A stretch of DNA of 64,000 nt from an uncultured Rikenellaceae bacterium. GTDB taxonomy: Bacteria > Bacteroidota > Bacteroidia > Bacteroidales > Rikenellaceae. The notes beneath the pieces are model-generated. The model saw only the letters and a program-made list of their open reading frames with translations. It had not been told where the DNA came from and did not search any database. Shown here in pieces: positions 25,133 to 33,999 of this stretch. The position numbers and the translations under genes were made by a program. Positions within the stretch are counted from its first letter, which is position 1. Each line of letters opens with the position of its first letter. The stretch covers positions 372,001 to 436,000 of the forward strand of contig CAMLTW010000002.1 of NCBI GenBank assembly GCA_946486375.1. Direction: 5' to 3'.

Positions 25133-25558
25133 TCAGAGGGTGCGCCCTTGTCCTAAATCTGCCGCATCCTCGATATTGCGAACAATCATCAGTTGGATGT
25201 TACCGGCGGTGCGCTCGGAAAGGATGTAACGGAGTTTGGCGACCTCTTTATAGAACGTCGCGGTGAACCAGGGTTTCGGGCGGCGGGAGGTCAGACCCGC
25301 CCCGATCCGGGCGTCCCGGTTTCCGAGGTTCACCCCGCGGCCGACGCCCATATCCACGAATTTGCCGTAATACTCGAAGACAAACTCCACCTTTTGCATA
25401 TCCCCGCCGGCATTCCACAAAACGTGGTTTACAAAACTTCGCACAAGCGCCCCCGTGGATCCGATCCGAAGGGCTACCGCCTTTTTATCCCACTCTTTTA
25501 TCACAATGTCGGCCCAGGCCTGCACGGTGGGACCCAGGGCCAGGACTTCGTCATTCAT
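25133..25558 (-). CDS. Probable tail-completion protein (HK97 gp10-like), 141 aa
   Basis: The combination VEFVFEYYGKFVDMGVGRG and RRPKPWFTATFYKEVAKLRY resembles the G-rich turn and PxPWF segment of gp10/tail-completion proteins. Position fits: after two connector-type genes and before the tape measure. The assignment rests on pattern and context. It overlaps the preceding gene by 8 bp. Confidence 0.68.
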   Translation of the reverse strand: MNDEVLALGPTVQAWADIVIKEWDKKAVALRIGSTGALVRSFVNHVLWNAGGDMQKVEFVFEYYGKFVDMGVGRGVNLGNRDARIGAGLTSRRPKPWFTATFYKEVAKLRYILSERTAGNIQLMIVRNIEDAADLGQGRTL

Positions 25559-25994
25559 GGTCGCGCGTCATCGTGAAACTGAATCCGTATCCGTAGCAGA
25601 GCATTCCGACCGGGCCGATGGATGAATACGTGACCCGGGCAGCGTCCAGCCCGTAGCAGGGACCGGTGATGTCGGATGCATCGGCCCGCATCCGCCTTAT
25701 CAGCGCTTCCCCCATTTGGAAGGTTTCCTGCATGATCCGGGCTATGCGGTCCATATCTTCGGGCCGGTCGCCGACCGTATCCAGCACGTAGAAGGTGTGA
25801 TAGCTCTCGGTGGTGTGTGCGGTCAGGACATTTAGTATGCCGTCCGCTCCGACCTCGACGGCCAGGCAGGGAAAGCGGGTTTCCCGGATGGAGCGGGCCA
25901 GCTCCTCCAGGCGGGAAAGGCCCGTTACGCGGTACACGTTGGGAATGCCGCATCCGGGGGCCGCCTCCCGAAAATATTCGTAGGCACGGAACAT
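25551..25994 (-). CDS. Head-tail connector region protein, 147 aa
   Basis: No named family. Mixed alpha/beta protein with a central ESYHTFYVLDTVG strand and a C-terminal beta segment (IGPVGMLCYGYGFSFTMT) like the fold of small tail-terminator or neck proteins. It begins 3 nt after the 257-aa gene and overlaps the next. Confidence 0.65.
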   Translation of the reverse strand: MFRAYEYFREAAPGCGIPNVYRVTGLSRLEELARSIRETRFPCLAVEVGADGILNVLTAHTTESYHTFYVLDTVGDRPEDMDRIARIMQETFQMGEALIRRMRADASDITGPCYGLDAARVTYSSIGPVGMLCYGYGFSFTMTRDHE

Positions 25995-25997
25995 AGG

Positions 25998-26771
25998 TCA
26001 CTTTTTTTGGCTGTTTTTGATTTTGAGGTTCAGCTCGTAGAAGGCCTCGTGAACGTCCAGACGCTTGATGGCGTCGTTGTCGGCCACCCGGCCGTCGTTC
26101 AGGCTCGAAAGAAGGCCCAGCAGTACCTCGTCGCCCGGAAGTGCCGGCGCCTCGCCTTCGGAGGTGGAAAACACATACGGATATTTTTTCATAAGCGCCT
26201 GCTTTGCCCCGCAGAACCACAAGAGAACGGCGCTCAGTTGCCACACCGGAAGATAGGACAGTCGACCCGCTTCCTTCTCCAGTCGGTCCGGATCGAACAA
26301 GCGGCGGGGATAGAGGGAAGCGGTCAGCATCCGCAGGGCATGGGGGTTCTTCGTTCGAAGGTAAGCCCCGCAGGCGGCCTCCGCTGTCATGTACTGCTCC
26401 AGGGTGATGCCGTAAAACCGGCTGTCGGGGGTGGAATAGCCGTCCAGCGGCGGGGCCTGCATCGGTCCCGGATCTCCGACTACCCATTTCAGGGCCGAGG
26501 CGATGGCGGCCATGTGCTCGGCGTTTAAAAGCACGTTCCCGTGGGTGCGGTGGTAGTACATATACATAATTTCCCCGTCCCGTTGTCGGGTGCCGCGGGG
26601 CTTCAGGTCGGAGAACTCCGCTCCCAGCCGCAGCAGCATTTCGGGTTCAGTTACGCCCAGGCTAAAATAGTAGGCGATCCGAAGCACCTGCTGCCCGGTC
26701 AAATCACCCCAGCCGGTGGGCAAGGTCAACGGCAGGGCCTGCAATACCGCGTTTTTCTTTGTCTTTTTCAT
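25998..26771 (-). CDS. Conserved-looking phage protein, 257 aa
   Basis: Not recognised with certainty. Alpha-helical, with a tryptophan-rich first part (PTGWGDLTGQQVLRIAYYFS) and LPVWQLSAVLLWFCGAKQAL near 170-190. The last 40 residues are a separate helical tail. It starts within the stop of the 274-aa gene (ATGA-type overlap). Connector or tail-assembly function is suggested only by its place between portal and tape measure. Confidence 0.65.
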   Translation of the reverse strand: MKKTKKNAVLQALPLTLPTGWGDLTGQQVLRIAYYFSLGVTEPEMLLRLGAEFSDLKPRGTRQRDGEIMYMYYHRTHGNVLLNAEHMAAIASALKWVVGDPGPMQAPPLDGYSTPDSRFYGITLEQYMTAEAACGAYLRTKNPHALRMLTASLYPRRLFDPDRLEKEAGRLSYLPVWQLSAVLLWFCGAKQALMKKYPYVFSTSEGEAPALPGDEVLLGLLSSLNDGRVADNDAIKRLDVHEAFYELNLKIKNSQKK

Positions 26772-27592
26772 AACATAACATAGATTGAGCCTTGTTCCGG
26801 TTTCCGGGCAGCGGCCTGCAGAAGACGCCGGTAAAGGGCTGAATTTTCAAAGGCGGGGAAGTTCTCCGGGTTCGCCTCCAGCGCTTCGCGCACCCGGCAG
26901 AGGGCCGATTCTCCCGCCGGCGCATCCCCGTTAAAGAAACTCCCTACGGCCATCCGCAAATCCTCTATAATCTCCCCATTGGCCGCGGACAGCTCCCCGG
27001 CCTGCACCTGGTCGATGATTTGACGGGATAGCTCCCGCGAAATCCGCGGTTCGATGTGTTGCAGGATGATCCGGCGGATGGAGGGTTGCGCCTCCATGTA
27101 ATTGACGTATCCCCCGGCAAAGGAGGAATAGAGGCGGAAAGTGCGCAAAGACGGAAAGAAGGAAAAGGCCGTCGCGGTTCCGGCCGGGCTTCCCTGCCAC
27201 CGGTCGCGGTGTTGGGGAAGCTGCAGGGACTCGACCAAGTGTTCCAACGCCCGGTTCAGATTCTCCCCCATGGCTGCCGTCAGGGCCGCCACCCGATCCC
27301 GCGATGCCGGGGCCAGGGTGTCGCTGGCGACGACGGCAAAACCGTTGTCCGTTTCCAAAACGTCCATCATGGGGATAGCCAGCAAGTACGCCTTATAGGC
27401 CAGGGCAAGCCGGGTTTGAAGGAAAAGCGGCGATGTGCGCTCCATGGCTTCGATTTCCTCCAGCCATTCCTGCCCGATGATCCGGCCGGCAAGCCACACC
27501 CGCGCGTCCTCGATGGGTTGCAGGTACTTATCCAGGGAATTTCCCGCGACGGTCGGTATCAGCGACCGGAAGGTTTCAATGTCTTCTATCAT
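26768..27592 (-). CDS. Phage structural protein (DUF6712-like), 274 aa
   Basis: The sequence reads like the Bacteroidetes phage family that follows the portal gene (helical, LDKYLQPIEDARVWLAGRII; LALAYKAYLLAIPMMD; SFAGGYVNYMEAQPSIR); I recall this as DUF6712 but cannot confirm. It overlaps the portal stop by 4 nt. Likely a head-tail adaptor. Confidence 0.68.
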   Translation of the reverse strand: MIEDIETFRSLIPTVAGNSLDKYLQPIEDARVWLAGRIIGQEWLEEIEAMERTSPLFLQTRLALAYKAYLLAIPMMDVLETDNGFAVVASDTLAPASRDRVAALTAAMGENLNRALEHLVESLQLPQHRDRWQGSPAGTATAFSFFPSLRTFRLYSSFAGGYVNYMEAQPSIRRIILQHIEPRISRELSRQIIDQVQAGELSAANGEIIEDLRMAVGSFFNGDAPAGESALCRVREALEANPENFPAFENSALYRRLLQAAARKPEQGSIYVML

Positions 27593-28935
27593 GGCTCGAT
27601 GTTGGTTTTCTTGCCGGATTTATCCGCATCCAGCGTGGTGAAGATGTGTTCGGGAACGGCGAATACCAGGTTCACCGGCCAGCGGTTGTAGCGTTTTATA
27701 AGGTTCAGCGGCTTTAGCAGCCGATCCCGGAAGGGACGCATCATCGACTGCTTGATGTTGAACAGCTCGCGTTTGTCGGACCCCCCCAGCGACCCCTTGC
27801 TTTTTCCGGGGGTGGCCCCGATCAGGTTCGGATGCACGCCCATGGCATAGGATATGATGTTGCTGGCTTCTTCTGCATCTTCCAGGTATTCGCCCCCCTC
27901 GATGGCCGGCTTGATGGTCTCGATTTGTACGTAACGGTCCTCAAATGGTTTCGTTCCCCCGCAAGGGATGTTTTTCTTGGTCGAAACCATTCCGCCGCCC
28001 TTACCTCCGTCACCGGTTAGAAAATCCAGAATCTTGCGGATCTCCCGCTCCTGGATCTCCTTTTCCCGCTCCTTATCCCCCGCTTGGATGTTCTCCTTCC
28101 GGGCCATATCCTTCCAAAACTCGTCCGAAATGTAGATGATGTAGCGCACCGACAGGTGATTTTTTATCAGGGCTTTCTTGAAGGCCGGAAGCATCACGGA
28201 AAGGTCGTACCATCCGCTTCGGAAAATGGACCACCAGTAGGGGTGGGAATAATACGTTCGGCCCGGTGTCGGCATAGTGACCTGAAGCACGAAACGGCGG
28301 GACCGGTCGCCGGCAGCCATCAGATCGGTCAGGTGTTGCAGTGTGTGGTAGCGGCTTAGAACTGGGGTAAGGGTGAACTTTCCGTTTTTGGGCGATCCGT
28401 TTTCCCATTCGGCGTAGTAGTGCCGGGTGATTTCCCGGTCGTTCGGCCCCATCGATCCCCACCGGCTGTACACGGCTTCCAGATGTCGGAGACCGGTTAT
28501 TTTTTTGCCGTCTGCACTCAAGATGATTTCGGGGAAGACGTTGAAAAAGGCCATCATATCCGAGAGCTGTTCCAGGAAATACCCGTCGATGTCGTTGTCC
28601 TCGAAAAAGTCAAGCACTTCCGCTGTCGTGCATTCGATGTAGCGCACCGCGCCTTCCTCATCCACGACTCTCATCATCGGTTTAATACCCTGCGCGTACC
28701 CCACCTGAATGTTGTAGAGAAGATTGGGGGATACGATGTCATTCGCGCCGATTTTCTCCAGAACGCGGGCCGGCAGGTCGTTGTCCCGCCCCCAGGGAGC
28801 GACCTTTTTTCCTTCGACCACTACCGGCGTGTCGGCCGTATTGAAAATATCGGCGCTCCCTTCCGAAAGGGCGACCACCGCAGCAGTATCGGGCGCATAG
28901 GCCAGGCGCTCGGTAATAAATTCAAGGCCGTTCAT
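27589..28935 (-). CDS. Portal protein, 448 aa
   Basis: Forms the dodecameric DNA gate at one capsid vertex. The diagnostic stretch is MGVHPNLIGATPGKSKGSLG followed by SDKRELFNIKQSMMRPF and LLKPLN (about 360-410), a portal C-terminal wing signature. The N-terminal half (NLLYNIQVGYAQGIKPMM) has the clip/stem-like alpha/beta pattern. It overlaps both neighbours by 4 nt, so it is tightly operonic. Confidence 0.88.
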   Translation of the reverse strand: MNGLEFITERLAYAPDTAAVVALSEGSADIFNTADTPVVVEGKKVAPWGRDNDLPARVLEKIGANDIVSPNLLYNIQVGYAQGIKPMMRVVDEEGAVRYIECTTAEVLDFFEDNDIDGYFLEQLSDMMAFFNVFPEIILSADGKKITGLRHLEAVYSRWGSMGPNDREITRHYYAEWENGSPKNGKFTLTPVLSRYHTLQHLTDLMAAGDRSRRFVLQVTMPTPGRTYYSHPYWWSIFRSGWYDLSVMLPAFKKALIKNHLSVRYIIYISDEFWKDMARKENIQAGDKEREKEIQEREIRKILDFLTGDGGKGGGMVSTKKNIPCGGTKPFEDRYVQIETIKPAIEGGEYLEDAEEASNIISYAMGVHPNLIGATPGKSKGSLGGSDKRELFNIKQSMMRPFRDRLLKPLNLIKRYNRWPVNLVFAVPEHIFTTLDADKSGKKTNIEP

Positions 28936-29156
28936 AGGTAGACCTCCTCTCCGTTGACTTCGACGATGGTAACGCGGTTGATTTTGCGAACCTCACCCGA
29001 CTCGCATAGTTTGACGTTCATGGTGGATCCGCGCGAATAGAAGGAAGAACACACGCATCGGGGAAGGTGGACTACCTCTCCGTCGGTAGCCACAAAACGA
29101 AGGGAAAATTCCCCGTGCCGGACGATTTCATGCAAGTGAGACAAGTGCATAGCCAT
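28932..29156 (-). CDS. Small phage protein before the portal, 74 aa
   Basis: Not recognised. Compact beta protein (EFSLRFVATDGEVVHLPRCV; RKINRVTIVEVNGEEVYL). It overlaps the portal ATG. It is the first gene after the Dam-cassette terminator, so 29157-29300 is the most likely place for the promoter of the connector operon. Confidence 0.65.
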   Translation of the reverse strand: MAMHLSHLHEIVRHGEFSLRFVATDGEVVHLPRCVCSSFYSRGSTMNVKLCESGEVRKINRVTIVEVNGEEVYL

Positions 29157-29420
29157 GGTTGAATCTTTACCACAAGGATAGCGAAACCGGCCGGCGGTTT
29201 AAAGGACAAGGCGGGACCCCGAAAGAAGGGGTTCCGCCCAGGTGAAGGGGAGGGAGAGGCCCCCCGGCATATTGCGTACCCGGCGGGGGCGTAATTACAA
29301 AAACCGCCGAGGGCGGCGCGGGGTTTCGGGGCGCAAAAAGGGAATATTTTCGCGTTTTTCGCTGTTTAATTTTTTACAAAACAGCAGGTTTTTAAAAAAT
29401 AAATGCGAATGGGCGGATAG
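29157..29420. other. Gene-free region after the Dam-type methylase
   Basis: 264 bp without a gene. It contains a terminator hairpin for the minus strand at 29299-29316 (CCGCC-CTC-GGCGG then TTTTTG) and, just after the methylase stop, the inverted pair GCTGTTT/AAACAGC (about 29359-29384). A further stem GGCGGGACCCC/GGGGTTCCGCC lies at about 29212-29239 without a U-tract. No canonical promoter box seen. Confidence 0.6.
29299..29316 (-). terminator. Terminator after the Dam-type methylase
   Basis: Stem CCGCC (loop CTC) GGCGG at 29304-29316, followed on the minus strand by TTTTTGT. About 105 nt after the stop codon of the methylase. Confidence 0.65.
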
Positions 29421-30278
29421 TCATCTGTGTTTGTAGAGCATCATATCCAGATACCGCGAACTGTAATTCAACTGTGCAGAACAGGTACGAACCTCGGCCC
29501 CATCGAAAGGATTTCGGAAGCCCGGATTATCGGAAAGCCACCGGCAAAGGTCTACAATAGCACTTTTTCCAGAGGTGAAATAAATATAATTACTCCCCTG
29601 CAATACCTTCAAAACGTCCAGGTAGTCCCGCAGTTTCCAGTATTGATCCGAATTATAGGTGGACGTGTCGGTCGAAAGATAGGGAGGGTCCAAAACGAAT
29701 AAGACGCCTTCCTGCCCCTGGTAGTAGGTAAACAATTCCTGGTAATGGTATTTACAAATAACCAGTCCGTCCAGGTATCCGGCTGCGTTGTAATCATGGG
29801 AAATGAACCGGTTATAAAATCCTTCCTTCTGGAAGGCCGACCAGGTGGTCGCGTACCTGCCGGAAAATAAGAGTGAAGCCGAAAGGGTGATGTAATCGAC
29901 AAAGCCGGCATTTTCCGCCTTTTCAACCGCCTCAAGAATGCGAGAGCGGTAAGTATCCACTATTTTGGCCTCTTTCGGTAAATGGGCCGCAAACGGGCGA
30001 ATTTCAGAGAGCAGCGCATTGGTGCGATCTATGTTTTGCAGGCGGATGTGGTAGTCGTCATAATCGTTGTAGACGACCGTTAAATTGGGATACAGCCGTT
30101 TTGCCACGTGCGACAGTAGCCCGGATCCGCCGAACAAATCCACCAGGGTATGAATTTCGTTTCCCTCAACAAATTCTTTCAGCGCCTTTTGGTATTCGGT
30201 CAAAAACCGGTGTTTCTGCCCCTGAAACGGCAGGGGCGCCGTTTTAAAAGTGGTTCTTCTTTCTTGTTTGTGTGTCAT
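29421..30278 (-). CDS. Dam-type (D12 class) DNA adenine-N6 methyltransferase, 285 aa
   Basis: Alpha-class adenine methylase: SAM motif DLFGGSG (47-53) first, catalytic DPPY (197-200) later, and an FTSG segment near 255. It is unrelated to the beta-class enzyme of the early operon. It stands alone between terminase and portal, bounded by a long hairpin upstream and a terminator downstream, so it looks like an inserted cassette (moron) that may be expressed independently. Role: probably protection from adenine-sensitive restriction, or regulation. Confidence 0.92.
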   Translation of the reverse strand: MTHKQERRTTFKTAPLPFQGQKHRFLTEYQKALKEFVEGNEIHTLVDLFGGSGLLSHVAKRLYPNLTVVYNDYDDYHIRLQNIDRTNALLSEIRPFAAHLPKEAKIVDTYRSRILEAVEKAENAGFVDYITLSASLLFSGRYATTWSAFQKEGFYNRFISHDYNAAGYLDGLVICKYHYQELFTYYQGQEGVLFVLDPPYLSTDTSTYNSDQYWKLRDYLDVLKVLQGSNYIYFTSGKSAIVDLCRWLSDNPGFRNPFDGAEVRTCSAQLNYSSRYLDMMLYKHR

Positions 30279-30303
30279 TGTATGTGTTGATTTAAAAAAT
30301 GGT

Positions 30304-30311
30304 TATCTTTG
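30304..30311 (+). promoter_or_regulatory. Possible + strand -7 box facing the long hairpin
   Basis: TATCTTTG matches TAnnTTTG, 4 nt before the 20-bp hairpin; no clear TTTG lies 19-21 nt upstream. If active it would make a very short structured RNA. Confidence 0.3.
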
Positions 30312-30315
30312 GGAA

Positions 30316-30377
30316 GCCAAAAAGGAAATACCCCCGCAAGGCCTTAGCCTTCGGCGTGGGGGTATTTCCTTTTTGGC
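30316..30377. terminator. 20-bp perfect hairpin between TerL and the Dam-type methylase
   Basis: The arms 30316-30335 and 30358-30377 are perfectly complementary, with a 22-nt loop. Each arm has an A5 or T5 run and a C5 or G5 run, so transcripts of either strand fold into a long stem. Likely a bidirectional terminator or RNA-processing site; the uridines lie within the stem rather than after it, so it is not a textbook intrinsic terminator. Confidence 0.6.
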
Positions 30378-30428
30378 GATTGTGAAATCCTCGAAGTTCT
30401 TTACAGACGAAAACGCCGGAGGCTTTTT

Positions 30429-32048
30429 CTATCCGGAGTAAACCGAAACACCACCGAAGATGGACGAGCCGGTGTACGGGTACTTCTGCATTCCGATGAA
30501 CAGAGTGTCCCAGGCGTCCGTGCCGTCGGTGCGGTACTCCATCCGGTCTTCCTCGGTTTCGGCGTATTTTTCACCCCGTTTGTCTTTTTCCCATCCATTC
30601 GGCCCGATCCGGACCCCGGCCGAGCGCATGGCAATTAGGAGGGCCTCGTTGTTCGGTTCGTTAATCTTCACCCGCAGATAGCCGTCTACCCCCTTCAAAG
30701 CCTCATCTATCATGTGGTACTTCTCCGCATGGCGCATCGGCTGGCCGATGTATGTGCGTTCGACCCGCCAGCCTTTTTTGGTGAACTCGTCGGTGACGGT
30801 AGCGGCAAAATCCATATCGTTGACGGCGTAATTCGACCCCAGGGCGGTCGAATCGTAATAGTAAACCACCTCCCGGCAGTCGTGAAAGCGGTAATAGTTG
30901 CAGAAATCGTCCACCAGCTCCCGCAGTTTCCGCTCGTACTTTACAAAAAAGGTCTTGAGCGTCCGCATTTCATCCCCGGCCTGCTGACCGCAGGCCAACC
31001 AGTTGATGTTCGCATTGTAGTCAAAGGCGATACAAAGCGGCTGCCCCGGGATCAGGTCCGCGTCCTGGCGGCAGTCCTCCGCCTGTGCCGTTTTGAAATC
31101 GTATCCGATGATCTCCAGGCGGGCGTTATCGAAGGCCGTATACAGGTGAGAATCCCGAAGGCCCGAATAAAATCCGCCCTGGAGCTTGCCCGGTTTGATA
31201 CAAAGAATAGAGGTCAGAAATACGAGCGGGGGCAAATCCCGCTTCATTTGCCGGATGTACCGCTCGCCGAGCAGTAGCACGTTTTCAATGGAGGAGCATT
31301 CTTTGTAATAGACGGCATGTCGGCGAAGTTGGGCCAGGGTCTTGCGGTAATAAGCCAGGGCCTTTACCGTGTAAGTGTTCGGTTCTTTTTCGTGGGACAG
31401 GCGCCATATTTCGGCCAGCGTCACTTTGATGGCCTCGATAATCTCCGGGGTGGATTTCTGTTCATAGTTCAAGAACCACGAGCCGCGCTTTGACGTTGGC
31501 ATATCGGATGTGAAAAGCATCGAATTTAACCAGGGGCAATCCCTCCAGGGACCCGGGAAGCCTCCGTTTGCCGGAAAAGTCTCGTCTTTGAGTTTCTCGA
31601 AACTTAGAAACTTCGCTTCATCTCCCATCACGTATTGAAGTGTCAGGGAGTTGGACGAGCCGGGCACGTCCTGGGAAATCAGATGCCACACGCTGCCGTT
31701 GTACCAGGAAACCACCCGGTCATACGAGAGCGGTTCCCGCACCGGTTTGGCAAAACCGGCACTTTTCGGAGGCCGTATCCCCACGTAATAGTGCAGGTTT
31801 CGTTTATAGCCCATGTCCTCCAGCGCGGCCAGGGTGCCGGGCAGGGTCCGCGTCAGCGCCTGCTGGAAGGTGGCGCATACGATTCCACCGGCGGAACCGG
31901 GCATGTGCTGCGTGTTTCGGAGAATCCAGGGAGCATTCCCCCCGTGTGTTTTCCCCGTCCGGCGCCCCCAGACAAGAATAGCGGTATGGGGGGCCACGTG
32001 GTATAGCTCCAGTTGGGGATCGTTCATGTAGAGACGTCTATTTTCCAT
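30429..32048 (-). CDS. terL: Terminase large subunit (TerL), 539 aa
   Basis: DNA-packaging motor. ATPase domain with Walker A GRRTGKT (28-34) and Walker B VMGDE (D143, E144). RNase H-like nuclease domain with acidic residues D343 (AFDYNAN), D399 (VYYYDS) and an aspartate near the C-terminus (DAWDTLF). Full length for the family. It overlaps the small-subunit candidate by 11 bp. The terminase pair lies downstream of the capsid genes, an unusual order. Confidence 0.94.
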   Translation of the reverse strand: MENRRLYMNDPQLELYHVAPHTAILVWGRRTGKTHGGNAPWILRNTQHMPGSAGGIVCATFQQALTRTLPGTLAALEDMGYKRNLHYYVGIRPPKSAGFAKPVREPLSYDRVVSWYNGSVWHLISQDVPGSSNSLTLQYVMGDEAKFLSFEKLKDETFPANGGFPGPWRDCPWLNSMLFTSDMPTSKRGSWFLNYEQKSTPEIIEAIKVTLAEIWRLSHEKEPNTYTVKALAYYRKTLAQLRRHAVYYKECSSIENVLLLGERYIRQMKRDLPPLVFLTSILCIKPGKLQGGFYSGLRDSHLYTAFDNARLEIIGYDFKTAQAEDCRQDADLIPGQPLCIAFDYNANINWLACGQQAGDEMRTLKTFFVKYERKLRELVDDFCNYYRFHDCREVVYYYDSTALGSNYAVNDMDFAATVTDEFTKKGWRVERTYIGQPMRHAEKYHMIDEALKGVDGYLRVKINEPNNEALLIAMRSAGVRIGPNGWEKDKRGEKYAETEEDRMEYRTDGTDAWDTLFIGMQKYPYTGSSIFGGVSVYSG

Positions 32049-32613
32049 CCCTCACTTTCACTTCTTCGTACTCCGTTTCCGGAAGGTCGATATACTTGCG
32101 CTTGATTTTCTCGACAAAGGCCCGCGCCCCTTCCCGGGGTTCCGGAAGTCCTAAAATCTTCGGGTCGTTCAGGTACTCGACAGGGGCGGGGATGATTTCC
32201 TCCCACGGGATGGGGTCCTGCTCTTCCTGGTCCAGTCGGGTATACTTCGCCAATTTATCAGCGGCCATAATCATTTCCTTCAGCTTCCCTTTTTCTTCAG
32301 CCAGGGCCAGGGCGTCCTTGAGCTTTTCTACGACAAGGTAGCGGATCCATTGTTTTTCCGAAGACCGGATTTTCCCCAGCATCATTTCCGTGGTGGAAAT
32401 ATCCCGGTAGGCTTGAGCTATTGAGGTGATCCCGAAAGAATTTTTCAGAAATTCGGCTACCTCCCGGTTTGTGATGTGCGGCTTCTCTAATTTCAAAGTG
32501 AAAATGGCTCGGTAGCGCATAAGCTGGTCGCGCTCCTGGTCGGTCAAAACAAGCGTGTCCGCATCGTCGAACAGGTGATCCCGAAACTTTTCTATGGTGC
32601 TGGGCTTGGGCAT
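32038..32613 (-). CDS. Probable terminase small subunit, 191 aa
   Basis: Position directly before TerL and an N-terminal HTH-like region (about 45-75: HITNREVAEFLKNSFGITSI) suit a small terminase that recognises the packaging site. The middle is helical (oligomerisation), and the C-terminus is acidic and linked to the TerL start. Sequence similarity to a named TerS family is not claimed. Confidence 0.75.
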   Translation of the reverse strand: MPKPSTIEKFRDHLFDDADTLVLTDQERDQLMRYRAIFTLKLEKPHITNREVAEFLKNSFGITSIAQAYRDISTTEMMLGKIRSSEKQWIRYLVVEKLKDALALAEEKGKLKEMIMAADKLAKYTRLDQEEQDPIPWEEIIPAPVEYLNDPKILGLPEPREGARAFVEKIKRKYIDLPETEYEEVKVRDGK

Positions 32614-32619
32614 AGATTT

Positions 32620-33309
32620 TTACAGAAGAAGACCGTACCGTTTGAGTATTTCGGCGTTCTTGCCGAATCCGCCCCCGGAAGCTATCACGATGTCCACCGA
32701 CCGATGCAACCGTGCCTTCAGCTCGTCGATCCGCTCCGGATCCGTGGCCTTGACCAGCAGTCCCAGATTGCGTGTGATGGCAGCGCGGGCAGATACCAGC
32801 GCTTTGGGGTCGGTCGTGGGCGAAGAAGCGGCCGCGCTTTCCTCGTCCGGCAGGATTCCGTCGTTGTGCCAGCGGTCGATGATTCCCCAGCAGGCCACGC
32901 GGCGGGCTTCCATCTCGACCAGTTCCCGCCGCAGGGCGGCCCGCGCGGAATCGGAAGCGGCCAGCTTCATTTTTTCATGCCAGGCCCGCATTTTTTTGTA
33001 AAGCTCGCACACCTCCAGGTAGATCGTTTTGACGGACTGGGGCATGTCGTCCACGCGGATCCCGCCCGCGTACGCCCCTTTCAACCGCTCTTGGGGCTTT
33101 TCCGGCAGGGCCGGTACCGACAAGGGCGAAGCGGCGACCGGTGAACAGCCGCCCAGGGCGATTTTCTCCAGTTCGTAGCGAAGTTTGGCCCGGTCACGTT
33201 TTCGGGTCAAATACCCCTCGATGTGTTTGTTCCGGCTGTGTTTTCTAAACAGCTCAATCCCTTCCTCGAAAGAGCGGTTTTCCTTCAGCCAGGTTTTAAT
33301 TTTGTCCAT
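32620..33309 (-). CDS. Phage protein of unknown function, 229 aa
   Basis: Helical throughout, with a basic N-terminus (KTWLKENRSFEEGIELFRKH; YLTRKRDRAKLRYELEKIAL) and a proline/alanine-rich linker at about 85-100. It lies between the tail-tube candidate and the terminase. Its start lies just beyond a terminator hairpin at 33321-33350, so it may begin the terminase transcript. A packaging or head-assembly role is only positional. Confidence 0.65.
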   Translation of the reverse strand: MDKIKTWLKENRSFEEGIELFRKHSRNKHIEGYLTRKRDRAKLRYELEKIALGGCSPVAASPLSVPALPEKPQERLKGAYAGGIRVDDMPQSVKTIYLEVCELYKKMRAWHEKMKLAASDSARAALRRELVEMEARRVACWGIIDRWHNDGILPDEESAAASSPTTDPKALVSARAAITRNLGLLVKATDPERIDELKARLHRSVDIVIASGGGFGKNAEILKRYGLLL

Positions 33310-33320
33310 ATTCCACGGTA

Positions 33321-33350
33321 AAAAGAAAAAAGGGGGACCGGCCCCCTTTT
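33321..33350 (-). terminator. Terminator or attenuator after the capsid/tail-tube genes
   Basis: AAAAGGGGG and CCCCCTTTT pair around CCGGT on the minus strand, followed by TTCTTTTT. It could limit read-through from the highly expressed capsid genes into the terminase genes. Confidence 0.82.
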
Positions 33351-33360
33351 GGTTAAACGA

Positions 33361-33978
33361 TTATGCGCCGGGGTTTTCGGGCGGCGTTGCTCCCGCCGGG
33401 GTGAATACCCCCGTTCCGCAGTTGAGCGTTCCATCCGGGAGCGGTAGAATACCCACATAGCGCGGTAAAGCGTAGTAGTCCGGAGCGGTTACCTCAATAG
33501 TGAGGCCTTTATCCGACCCTGGTTTATCCCCCGATGTTCCTTTGATGTTTACCTCGGGATCCATGTGCTCGGCTCCGATGACCACATAAGCTATCTTTCC
33601 CCCTGCCTCGTAGTGGGGAACTATGAAAATCCCGTTGGAATTGATATTTGCATTTGCAAAATCAATCCCTTCGTCGTTCATGTCGGGGTAAGACAGGGAA
33701 AGTTTGTTCTTATACACTCGATGATCTTTCCCGCCATCGGGTTCAAATTCGGCTTTCCCTACGCCTTGCGTGGAGTAGATGGAAATGGCCGTTCGTCCTT
33801 CTACGAACTCAAAATCCCCTTCAAAGGTGACGGCTTCGGCCGCGGAGGTCGGGGCGGCTTTCATCTTAGGCCAGGCCTTGATGTCGCCCTTGCGGCAGAA
33901 ATATGCCTTGGACAAAATCCCTGACGGATTGGACAGACCACTATCCCAGGTCAGGTTTGCAAGTGTGCGTAATGACAT
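33361..33978 (-). CDS. Probable major tail (tube) protein, 205 aa
   Basis: Beta-rich protein with VYKNKLSLSYPDMNDEGIDF, IFIVPHYEAGGKIAYVVIG and SDKGLTIEVTAPDYYALPRY, the order of strands typical of siphophage tail-tube proteins. A glycine/proline-rich C-terminus (TPAGATPPENPGA) follows. It comes 21 nt after the major capsid gene. A head-decoration protein is the alternative. Confidence 0.65.
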   Translation of the reverse strand: MSLRTLANLTWDSGLSNPSGILSKAYFCRKGDIKAWPKMKAAPTSAAEAVTFEGDFEFVEGRTAISIYSTQGVGKAEFEPDGGKDHRVYKNKLSLSYPDMNDEGIDFANANINSNGIFIVPHYEAGGKIAYVVIGAEHMDPEVNIKGTSGDKPGSDKGLTIEVTAPDYYALPRYVGILPLPDGTLNCGTGVFTPAGATPPENPGA

Positions 33979-33999
33979 AGTGTAGAATTTTTTACGGTT

